Below, piece by piece: positions 8,401 through 17,587 of a stretch of DNA of 64,000 bases (the stretch's first letter is position 1; each line of letters begins with the position of its first letter). Source of the stretch: Acrocarpospora phusangensis (lineage in GTDB: Bacteria > Actinomycetota > Actinomycetes > Streptosporangiales > Streptosporangiaceae); contig NZ_BOOA01000018.1 in the NCBI RefSeq assembly GCF_016862995.1, positions 1 through 64,000 on the forward strand, read 5' to 3'. The position numbers and the translations under genes were made by a program. The notes below the pieces were generated by a model. It did no database searches, was not told where the DNA came from, and saw nothing but the letters and a program-made list of their open reading frames with translations.

Positions 8401-9128
8401 TCAAGGGCTGTACGGCGCTGGTGACCGGCGGCAACCGCGGCATCGGCCAGGCGTTCGTCGAGGAACTCCTCGCCCAGGGCGCCGCCAAGGTCTACGCGGC
8501 CGCCCGCAACCCCGCCGACGTCACCACCGGAATCCCGGTACGGCTCGACATCACCGACCCCGAACAGGCCGCCGAAGCCGCCAGGACCTGCGCGGACGTG
8601 ACCCTGCTGATCAACAACGCGGGTTACTTCGCCAACGAGCGGCTGATCATGACCGACGACCTCACGGCGGCCCGGGAGGAGATGGAGGTCAACTACTTCG
8701 GCACACTCACCATGATCCGGGCCTTCGCGCCGGTGCTCGGGGCCAACGGCGGCGGCGCCATCGCCAACGTGCTGTCGGTCGCCGGGATGGTGCCCAGCCC
8801 GTTCATGGGCGGCTACTCCACCTCCAAGGCCGCCGCGCTCTGGCTCGGCACCATCGCCCGCGCCGAGCTGGCCGCGCAGAACACCCAGGTCACCTCGCTG
8901 ATCGTCGGGTCGGTGGACACCCGGATGGCCGCGCACGTGGACGGCCGCAAGGAGGACCCGCGCGACATCGCCCGCGCCGGGCTGCGCGCGGTCGAACGCG
9001 GCGAACCCGTCGCCGACACCGACTGGATGGCCGTCGACGCCCGCGCCCGCCTGGCCCGCGACCCCGCCCGGTACGAACGCCAGCTCGCCAAGCTCCTCAC
9101 CGTCGAGAATCTCCGGACCGGCCGATGA
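8397..9128 (+). CDS. Short-chain dehydrogenase/reductase
   Basis: 243-residue classical SDR, likely an NAD(P)-dependent alcohol/ketone oxidoreductase. The GTG at 8397 overlaps the previous stop. Cofactor motif TGGNRGIGQ at the N-terminus, NNAGY at the end of strand 4, catalytic Ser in VLSVAG, and YSTSK with Tyr and Lys. There is a short C-terminal tail (RYERQLAKLLTVENL). The predicted acidic residue after strand 2 is absent (AAARNP), which leans toward NADP(H). It belongs to the same catabolic operon as the flanking genes. Confidence 0.9.
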   Translation: MIKGCTALVTGGNRGIGQAFVEELLAQGAAKVYAAARNPADVTTGIPVRLDITDPEQAAEAARTCADVTLLINNAGYFANERLIMTDDLTAAREEMEVNYFGTLTMIRAFAPVLGANGGGAIANVLSVAGMVPSPFMGGYSTSKAAALWLGTIARAELAAQNTQVTSLIVGSVDTRMAAHVDGRKEDPRDIARAGLRAVERGEPVADTDWMAVDARARLARDPARYERQLAKLLTVENLRTGR

Positions 9129-9811
9129 GCACCCTCATCCAGGCGACCGTCGCCGTCCACGACCTGACCACCGCCGGCATCCGCGAACGTCTCTCGCTCG
9201 CCCCCGGCTTCCCCGACCCCGAACTCGCCTCCTGGGGCATCACCAACGAAATCCTCACCCTCGGCGAGACCTACATCGAACTCGTCGCCCCCACCGGCCC
9301 CTCCTCCCGCCTCAACCGTTTCCTCACCGACGGCGAAGGCGGCTACCTGCTCGCCCTGCGCGTCCCCGCCACGGCCACCCTCACCCGGAGGTGCGCCGAG
9401 CGTGGGGTGCGCGTCATCCACCAGCAGGACTTCCACGGCGCCACCATCACCCAGCTCCACCCGGCCGACCTCGGCGTCCTCGTCGAAGCCGACGAGATCC
9501 CACCCGGCCGCGCGTGGCACTACGACACCTGGCCGGCCGCCGGCGTTGACACCTCGCCGCAGGCCGGGGACATTCTCGCGGCGGACGTTGCCGTGGCCGA
9601 TCCAGCCGCCATGGCCGAACTGTGGGCGTACCTGTTCGATGCCGAGGTGCTTCCCGGAGGGGTGGTGCGGGTGGAGTCGAGGGTTGTGCGGTTCGTGCCC
9701 GTCCAGGGGAGGCGGGGGCTGGTGGGTGTGGATTTACGGGCGACGGGGTCCCGTGAGGAGACGGTCGAGTTGGCGGGGTTGCGGATTCGGCTTGTTCCGG
9801 AGGGGTCATGA
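9125..9811 (+). CDS. Glyoxalase/VOC-superfamily protein, two-module
   Basis: 228 residues beginning MSTLIQATVAVHDLTTAGIRERLSL. The N-terminal half has vicinal-oxygen-chelate style strands, including ETYIELVAPTG and VIHQQDFHGATITQLHPADLGVLVEAD. The C-terminal half repeats a weaker VOC module (ADVAVADPAAMAELWAYLF, VGVDLRA). This looks like the Glyoxalase-like domain proteins that accompany acyl-CoA catabolism. Metal ligands are plausible (His and Glu in the first module) but I could not assign them all. ATGA overlaps on both sides. Confidence 0.65.
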   Translation: MSTLIQATVAVHDLTTAGIRERLSLAPGFPDPELASWGITNEILTLGETYIELVAPTGPSSRLNRFLTDGEGGYLLALRVPATATLTRRCAERGVRVIHQQDFHGATITQLHPADLGVLVEADEIPPGRAWHYDTWPAAGVDTSPQAGDILAADVAVADPAAMAELWAYLFDAEVLPGGVVRVESRVVRFVPVQGRRGLVGVDLRATGSREETVELAGLRIRLVPEGS

Positions 9812-10859
9812 CGATCCGGGTCATTCAGTGGGCGACCGGGGCCGTCGGGAAGACCTGTCTGCGCGCGGTGCTCGACTCGCCTGAGCTGGAGCTCGCCGGG
9901 CTGTTCGTCTACGGGGACCGGAAGGTGGGGCGGGACGCCGGGGACATCGCCCGGCGTCCGCTGACCGGGGTGATCGCCACCCGGGATCGGGAGGAGATTC
10001 TGCGGACTCCCGCCGACGTGGTGGTGCACACGCCGCGGTTGCAGGTGCCGTACCAGACGCATGACGCGGACATCTGCGCGTTGCTGCGGTCGGGGAAGAA
10101 CGTGATCACCACGGCGGGGAACCACTTTCCGCGGGCGCACGGCCCTGAGCGGGAGCGGATGTTCCTGGACGCGTGCCTGGAGGGCGGGGCCACGCTCTAC
10201 GGAGTCGGGGTCAGCCCCGGCGTCGTCGGCGAGCGGATCGTGCTCGCGCTCACGGGCGTCTGCCTCGACCTGGAGCGCATCGTCATCGACGAGGTCCTGG
10301 ACGCCAGCCGGGTGCCCGACCCGGACTTCGCCTTCACCGTGATGGGCATGGGCTCCGACCCCGCCGCGATCGACCTCGTTAACGGCGACCTGCCCGTCCT
10401 GTACGGCCACCTGTACAAGGAGACCCTCGCCTTCATGGCGGAACGTCTGGGTCTGACGGTCGACGCGTACGAGCCGGACCACCACGTCGAACTGGCCGAC
10501 CGCGAACTCCAGGTCGCGGCCGGGACGATCGCCAAGGGCACGGTCGCCGCCACCGAATGGCGCTGGCACGCGATGTCCGCCGGCCGCCCGGTGCTCACCC
10601 TCTCGATCATCTGGACCATGGACCCCGCCATGCCCCGGTACGCCGGTCGCGACCACTGGACCGTCACCGTCACCGGCAAACCCGGCCTGACCATGACCCT
10701 CAACCTGATCGAGCCCGACGACCCCGCCAGCCGCACCACCGCCGGCCAGTACGTCACGGCCGGCCCCGCGATCCGGGCCATCCCCGAGGTCGTCGCCGCC
10801 CCGCCCGGCCTCTTCGAACCCCCGGTCTTCGCCCCCTACCCCTTCCCCCGGAGGACGGC

Positions 10860-10863
<4 letters not shown>
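9808..10863 (+). CDS. Dihydrodipicolinate-reductase-like NAD(P)-dependent oxidoreductase
   Basis: 351 residues with an N-terminal Rossmann motif, WATGAVGKTCLRAVLDSPELELAGL, of the DapB / 2,4-diaminopentanoate dehydrogenase superfamily. Then come ADVVVHTPRL and a long C-terminal domain (HVELADRELQVAAGTIAKGT, EWRWHAM). Similar proteins occur near lipid or steroid catabolism genes in actinomycetes and lack DapB's lysine-pathway context, so lysine synthesis is unlikely. The start overlaps the VOC gene, and the stop overlaps the next ligase (ATGA). Substrate unknown. Confidence 0.8.
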
Positions 10864-12647
<1,784 letters not shown>

Positions 12648-12695
12648 CCTCCCGGGTTTGACTCTCGGGTAGCTCGAAGGTGCAGCGTTGGGGTC

Positions 12696-13102
12696 GTGAG
12701 TGACGACGCGGAGCTTTTCACGGTCGGCCGGCTGGCCCGGCGCACCGGACTGCCGGTCCACACCATCCGGTTCTGGGCCGACAGCGGCGTGGTGGCGGAG
12801 GCGCGCCGGTCAGCGGGCGGCTACCGCCTGTTCGACGCGGCGGCCGTCGCCCGCTTCGAGCTGGTAAAGACCCTGCGCGAGCTCGGCATCGGACTGGAGG
12901 ACATCCAGCGGATCCTGACCCGGCGGGTCACGGTCGCGCCGCCGAACGCGCCCGGCTCGCGACCCGGCTGGCCATCCTGGCCGACGCCCAGGTCGAGCGC
13001 TACTGGCACCTCCTGGCGACCCTGAACGACCACCCGCCCGGCCCTTCCGTCATCCCGCCCTTCACCTGGCTGATCGAAGCCCTGGGCGCCGATCGCGATA
13101 AC
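12696..13102 (+). pseudogene. MerR-family regulator, apparently frameshifted
   Basis: The first part (GTG 12696) is a clear MerR DNA-binding domain: LFTVGRLARRTGLPVHTIRFWADSGVV, GGYRLFDAAAVARFELVKTLRELG and GLEDIQRILTRR. After about residue 80 the frame becomes Pro/Ser/Arg-rich and stops at 13025. A different frame from about 12933 onward reads AERARLATRLAILADAQVE, then a RYWHLLATLN and PPFTWLIEA tail, which resembles the normal MerR effector domain and ends at 13102. A one-base indel, and probably loss of mid-region codons, best explains this. A sequencing error is possible. If the short form is made it would be a truncated DNA-binding protein. Confidence 0.6.
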
Positions 13103-13164
13103 TGATCTCCGTCACCCCGGCCGTCTGGCAGAGTTGGGCCAGGCGGCCGGGTGCGGAGGTGGGC

Positions 13165-13620
13165 GTGAACGCGTTGCTGGCGAGGGTGTGGCGGCTGGCC
13201 AAGCCGCTTCAGTGGCGGTTTCTGTGGACGGTGAACGCGAAGTTCATGTGCGGCATCACCGGAGTCGTACGGACCGAGGACGGGCAGGTGCTGCTGCTGC
13301 GGCACCGGCTGTGGCCCACCGAGCGGCCGTGGGGGTTCCCGACCGGGTACGCGCACAAAGGCGAACGCCACGAGGACACGATCGCGCGGGAGGTCCGGGA
13401 GGAGACCGGGCTGACCGTCGAAGTCGGACGGCTGCTCAAGGTGAACAGCGGCTTCAAACTGCGCATCGAGGTGTACTACGAAGCCACCCTGGTGGGCGGG
13501 CTCGAAGGGCTGCGGCTCGACCCGCGTGAGGTCCTGGAGGCGCGCCTGTTCGCCCCGGATGAGTTGCCCGCCGGGATGCCCGACGGGCACAAGGAGCTGC
13601 TCCGGCTGGTCAGCCGCTGA
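13165..13620 (+). CDS. Nudix hydrolase
   Basis: 151 residues. A perfect Nudix box is present: G-x5-E-x7-REVREETGL within the segment beginning GYAHKGERHED. It is preceded by WGFPTGY and followed by strands typical of small pyrophosphohydrolases. The N-terminus NALLARVWRLAKPLQWRFLW precedes the usual first strand GITGVVRTEDGQVLLLRH, as in ADP-ribose or NDP-choline type enzymes. Substrate unassigned. GGAGG at 13155-13159 favours the GTG at 13165 over the in-frame GTG at 13159. Convergent with the MetE-like gene. Confidence 0.9.
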   Translation: MNALLARVWRLAKPLQWRFLWTVNAKFMCGITGVVRTEDGQVLLLRHRLWPTERPWGFPTGYAHKGERHEDTIAREVREETGLTVEVGRLLKVNSGFKLRIEVYYEATLVGGLEGLRLDPREVLEARLFAPDELPAGMPDGHKELLRLVSR

Positions 13621-13669
13621 AACTGGAGCGCCTGACAGAATGACCCGCGGCGGGGCCGGCGACGAGTGT

Positions 13670-14734
13670 TCAGGTGCCGAGAGCGGCGGAGGCCAGGGCG
13701 GTTCCTTCCAGGCGGGCGCTGATTTTGGCGAAGGCCAGGTCGCGGGAGGTGGAGGTGTCGTCGGCGAAGGGGGAGAAGCCGCAGTCGTCGCAGGTGCCCA
13801 GCTGGGCCGGGGGGATGTGGCGGGCGGCGGCCAGGACTCGGTCGCGTACCTGTTCGGGGGTTTCGAGGACGGGGTCGATCGGGTCGGTCACGCCGACGAA
13901 GACGCGGGCGTCCGGCGGGAGGTGGGTGGCGACGATGGCCAGGACGCGGTCCGGGTCGGGTTCGCTGGCCAGCTGCACGTAGAAGTTGCCCGCCTTCAGC
14001 TGGAACAGCTTCGGGAGCAAGCCCGCGTAGTCGATGTCCAGGCTGTGGGTGGAGTCCTGGTCGCCACCCGGACAGGTGTGCACCCCGATCCTGGCCCGCT
14101 CCTCGGCGGTGAAACGTTCGAGGACCTGGTTGTTCAGGCCGATGAAGGCGTCGAGCACGCCCCCGCTGGGGTCGAGCTTGAGTGACAGGCGGCCCTCGGT
14201 GAAGTCGAGCTGCACCACGTGCGCGCCCGCGTCCAGGCAGCCGCGGATGTCGGCCTCCGCCGCGTCCACCAGGTCCGCGATGAAACGTTCACGCGGGTAG
14301 CCGGGAATGCCGTCCGCCGGATACAGCAGGCTCAGCGCGGAGGGCGCGATCACGGCCTGCTTGACCGGCAGGCTCGTGTGGCGCTGGGCGGCCTTGAGAT
14401 AGGTGTCCGCGTGCGTCTGGTAACTGAAGGGACCGCTGGTCAGATGGGGCAGCTGCCGGGTGTGGCCGTCCGCGAACGGGATGACCGCGCCGTCCGGGCT
14501 GAGCCCGGCGAAGCCGCTGATCGGGTAGGTGGCGAAGCTCGGCTTGGACTGCTCCCCGTCGACCAGCACGGGACAGCCCAGCTCGGCCAGCCGCCCGATC
14601 GTGTCGGCGACGGCCACGTCCTGCCGTTCGGCCAGCTCACCTGCGCTGATCCGGCCCGCCGCATGATCGGAGAGTGCGGCGAGCAGTTCGGGGGGTCGGG
14701 GGATACTACCGATTGGTTCAGTCGGAATTCCCAT
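13670..14734 (-). CDS. Cobalamin-independent methionine synthase C-terminal-domain-like protein
   Basis: 354 residues of the UROD/MetE-like barrel. It lacks the N-terminal half of true MetE (about 750 residues), so it is a stand-alone catalytic-domain paralogue. Zinc-ligand style motifs are visible: IGVHTCPGGD (His and Cys) and LGTCDDCGFSPF (Cys). IPTEPIGSIPRPPEL at the N-terminus matches this subgroup. It may move methyl groups from a substrate to a thiol; the acceptor is unknown. The ATG at 14734 is chosen because a good promoter ends 7 bases upstream and the in-frame ATG at 14770 would overlap its -35 box. Confidence 0.8.
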   Translation of the reverse strand: MGIPTEPIGSIPRPPELLAALSDHAAGRISAGELAERQDVAVADTIGRLAELGCPVLVDGEQSKPSFATYPISGFAGLSPDGAVIPFADGHTRQLPHLTSGPFSYQTHADTYLKAAQRHTSLPVKQAVIAPSALSLLYPADGIPGYPRERFIADLVDAAEADIRGCLDAGAHVVQLDFTEGRLSLKLDPSGGVLDAFIGLNNQVLERFTAEERARIGVHTCPGGDQDSTHSLDIDYAGLLPKLFQLKAGNFYVQLASEPDPDRVLAIVATHLPPDARVFVGVTDPIDPVLETPEQVRDRVLAAARHIPPAQLGTCDDCGFSPFADDTSTSRDLAFAKISARLEGTALASAALGT

Positions 14735-14741
14735 GAGCGTG

Positions 14742-14770
14742 ATCGTAGATATCGAACCTACGGTAATCAA
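14742..14770 (-). promoter_or_regulatory. Sigma-70-type promoter giving a probable leaderless mRNA
   Basis: On the reverse strand TTGATT (14770-14765), 17 bases, then TACGAT (14747-14742). The expected start point is about 7 bases later, at or next to the ATG at 14734, so the MetE-like message is predicted to have essentially no 5' leader. Leaderless messages are common in actinomycetes. Confidence 0.5.
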
Positions 14771-14878
14771 TCGATCACCAGAACGAGCGCGCCCGGTCGC
14801 CGGACGCCCTCACGGTGAGCGGAATCTCCCGGTCTTCGCGGACGAGCAGGTCGACGGTTCGCGGGGCGAGGACCGGAA

Positions 14879-14931
14879 CCCGGCGGCGAATACGGCGCAT
14901 GCACGTCTCATGGCTCGTATTCACCGCCGGG
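14879..14931 (-). terminator. Hairpin terminator after the rifampin-phosphotransferase-like gene
   Basis: Arms 14879-14894 and 14916-14931 pair over 16 bases with one mismatch (CGAATACG against CGTATTC at the inner end), around a 21-base loop. It begins 12 bases past the stop at 14943. No T tract follows, as is usual in actinomycetes. It also lies upstream of the MetE-like promoter on the same strand and would insulate it. Confidence 0.5.
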
Positions 14932-14942
14932 CCCCGGAAGGT

Positions 14943-17465
14943 TCACTCGGCGAAGGTCACCGCTCCCGACGTTCCGTCCACCGTGATCCGCTGACCGGTC
15001 TCGATGGACTCGGTGGCCCGGGGGACGCCCACGACGGCCGGGATGCCGTACTCGCGGGCGACGACGGCGCCGTGGGAGTTGGCGCCGCCCATCTCCATGA
15101 CCAGCCCGGCGGCGGTCAGGAAGAGCGGCGTCCAGCCGGGGTCGGTGGAGGGGCAGACGAGGATCTCGCCCGGCTCCAGATGCGCGCCGACCGGGTCCAG
15201 GACGACGCGGGCGACGCCGGTGACCACGCCGGAGGAGGCGGGCGTGCCGGTCAGCGCGCCGTCGGCGGCGGGAGCAGCGGTGGCGACGGCCTCGGGTTCC
15301 GTGCCGTCGGAGAGCAGGACGCGCGGGATGTGGCGGCGGCGCATCTCGCGGTCGTACTCGTCGCGGCGGCGGGCGACGGTCGCGCGCAGGTCGCCGGCGT
15401 CGCGCGCCTCGGGCAGTGTGATGAAGAAGACGTCCTCGGCCTTCTCGATCGAACCGCGCTCCGCCAGTTCCGCGCCGACCTGCCACAGCAGCTCGCGGAT
15501 GGTCGCCAAGGCCACCACCAGGTAGTACTTGGGAAGTTCGCGCAGCCCGGCCAGTGCCCGCGCACGCCCGAGGGCGAACCGTACGAAGCGCCCGCGCAGA
15601 CCCCCCGCCCGGCGGCCCAGCTCGGCGATCATCGCCTCGGCCTCGGCCGCGCCCTTCGCGAACAGGGCGTCCGGAGCCATGGACGCGTCCTCCAGCCGCA
15701 GGTAGTTGGCGAGCACGCCCACCACATGCGACGGATCCTCACGCCAGCGCGGCAGGCCGAGGTCGATCTCGGCGACGGCGCGGTCGCCGTACCGGGCGAG
15801 GAAGTCGTCGAGGCCGGGCGGGCGGGCACCGGAGCGGTCGTCGCGCAGGGCCCGGGCCGCGGCCGGATCCTTCCTGATGCGCTCGGCGAGGTGCCAGAGC
15901 TCCAGGTCCATCTCGGTGGTGACGTTGTGCGGGAGGCCGCGGAGCACGGTCTGCACCTCACCGGGCCCGGCCTTCCCGCCGAGCAGCTTGGTGGCCAGGC
16001 CGAGCAGGATGAAGCCGGGCGCGGCGGCGGGCAGGATCAACGGGAGGACCGGGATCATCTGCGTGGCCAGCAGCCGTTCGACATGGTCGAGCGGGCTGAC
16101 GCCGGCGGGCAGCGGGAGCCGGGCCCGCAGGCTCGCGCCGACCTGGTCGACCCGCTTGCGGGCCTTCTCCGGGTTGGCGACGGCCTGCACGGCGAGCACC
16201 GGGATGCGGTACCTCCGCGCCAGCCGCAGCCCACGCCTGATCGCGGGCCACTTGGAGCGCTGGGTGAGGCTGAACTCCGGCTCGCCGAACAGGCCGCGCA
16301 TGACGGTCGCCGAACGCGCCTCCATCACGTCGAAGACGCGTGGCACGATCGCCCGCCCGAGGCTGCTGCGCAGGACCGGCGTCAGGTCGATGAACACCCG
16401 GCCGCCCGCCTCGTGGAACGCGGTGCCGCCGGCGCGCGGGTCGGCGACCGGCGCGCCGAACACGGTCGCGGAGATCGACGCCGACAGCACGCGGAACGCC
16501 GACAGGCCCATCGGCGTGATCGGGCGGGTCAGGCCCTGCGCCAGGCTGAAGCAGAAGTAGGCCCGCAGTCCGGGCGGCCCGTCCGGCACCGGGTGGAGCG
16601 TGGTGATCGGCCGCGCCTGGGTCAGCCACAGCTCCCCGCCGGCGTCGATCGCCCACTCGGTGTCCTGCGGCGCGCCGTAGTGGTCCTCCACCCGGTTCCC
16701 GAGCGCGGCCAGCGCCAGGACCTGCGCGTCCGTGAGGCACGCCGCGTCCTGCGCGGTCGTGACATGCTCGACCCCGCCTCCGGCCAGGGACCGTACGGCC
16801 AGGCGTTTGTCGCCCAGTCGCCGCTCCAGGATCCGCCCGTCCCGCACGGTGAAGTGGTCGGGGTTGACCGCGCCGGACACGACGGCCTCGCCGAGGCCCG
16901 GGCTGGCGTCGATGACCGCCTCGCGGCGGCGCCCGGTCACCGGGTTGGCCGTGAACATGACCCCCGCGACCTCGGACTGCACCATCTCCTGGATGACGAC
17001 CGCCAGGCTGACCGCCCGGTGGTCGATCCCGTTGGCCGTCCGGTACGCGACCGCCCGGTCCGTCCACAGCGACGCCCAGCAGCGGTGCACGGCGTCGAGC
17101 ACGGCGTCGCCGCCGACGACATTGAGGTAGGTGTCCTGCTGCCCGGCGAAGCTCGCGTACGGCAGGTCCTCCGCCGTGGCCGAGGAACGCACCGCCACCG
17201 GCACGTCCCCGAACTGCCGTACGGCCTTGGCGATGTCGTCCGGGATCGGGGCGCTCATCACCATCGCCCTGGCCCGGGCCGGGTCGGACGCGGCGGCGGC
17301 CAGGTCGAGCGAGCCCGCCACCCGGTCGTACGCCTCGGTGGTCACCACCACGCCCGGCGGCACCGGCAGCCCCGCGGCGGTGAGAATCCCCAGGTTGAGC
17401 GCCTTCCCGCCGGCGAGCCCGAGATCCTCTAACCCGATGTCCTGAAATTTCAGGATGTACGACAT
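14943..17465 (-). CDS. PEP-synthase-like phosphotransferase, rifampin phosphotransferase (Rph) type
   Basis: 840 residues in the Rph arrangement: ATP-binding domain first, central variable domain, swivelling His domain last. The N-terminus has GGKALNLGILTAAGLPVPPG (ATP lysine), VAVRSSATAEDLPYASFAGQ and VAGVMFTANPVTG. The C-terminus has GGANSHGAVVAREYGIPAVV with the phospho-accepting histidine near residue 798. PEP synthase carries Cys and a C-terminal barrel, both absent here. Known Rph enzymes phosphorylate rifamycins using ATP (AMP plus phosphate released). Another small-molecule acceptor is equally possible: the central domain differs visibly from what I recall of Rph. It lies downstream of the LIV operon with its own 122-bp upstream region. 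Confidence 0.65.
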   Translation of the reverse strand: MSYILKFQDIGLEDLGLAGGKALNLGILTAAGLPVPPGVVVTTEAYDRVAGSLDLAAAASDPARARAMVMSAPIPDDIAKAVRQFGDVPVAVRSSATAEDLPYASFAGQQDTYLNVVGGDAVLDAVHRCWASLWTDRAVAYRTANGIDHRAVSLAVVIQEMVQSEVAGVMFTANPVTGRRREAVIDASPGLGEAVVSGAVNPDHFTVRDGRILERRLGDKRLAVRSLAGGGVEHVTTAQDAACLTDAQVLALAALGNRVEDHYGAPQDTEWAIDAGGELWLTQARPITTLHPVPDGPPGLRAYFCFSLAQGLTRPITPMGLSAFRVLSASISATVFGAPVADPRAGGTAFHEAGGRVFIDLTPVLRSSLGRAIVPRVFDVMEARSATVMRGLFGEPEFSLTQRSKWPAIRRGLRLARRYRIPVLAVQAVANPEKARKRVDQVGASLRARLPLPAGVSPLDHVERLLATQMIPVLPLILPAAAPGFILLGLATKLLGGKAGPGEVQTVLRGLPHNVTTEMDLELWHLAERIRKDPAAARALRDDRSGARPPGLDDFLARYGDRAVAEIDLGLPRWREDPSHVVGVLANYLRLEDASMAPDALFAKGAAEAEAMIAELGRRAGGLRGRFVRFALGRARALAGLRELPKYYLVVALATIRELLWQVGAELAERGSIEKAEDVFFITLPEARDAGDLRATVARRRDEYDREMRRRHIPRVLLSDGTEPEAVATAAPAADGALTGTPASSGVVTGVARVVLDPVGAHLEPGEILVCPSTDPGWTPLFLTAAGLVMEMGGANSHGAVVAREYGIPAVVGVPRATESIETGQRITVDGTSGAVTFAE

Positions 17466-17505
17466 ACGACCGCCTCCTTGCGGCCAGGTTATGACCAGGC
17501 CAAGA

Positions 17506-17530
17506 GTAAATCAACAGCTGATGAATTTAC
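17506..17530. promoter_or_regulatory. Imperfect palindrome upstream of the Rph-like gene
   Basis: GTAAA (17506-17510) and TTTAC (17526-17530) enclose tcaacagctgatga, itself nearly symmetric around CAGCTG. A further GATTTAC at 17551-17557 is the exact inverse of GTAAATC at 17506-17512, and CGATG-tc-CATCG lies at 17540-17551. The cluster of dyads in the 122-bp gap is probably an operator or control region for the Rph-like gene. I did not recognise the rifamycin-associated element here. Confidence 0.4.
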
Positions 17531-17587
17531 GCTAGCACGCGATGTCCATCGATTTACCGAAGCGGTCACGGAGGTGACGAAGGCGTG

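Noticed and set aside
17466-17587. Rifamycin-associated element upstream of the Rph-like gene
   Set aside because: The palindromes present are AT-rich and do not match the GC-rich 19-bp element as I remember it.
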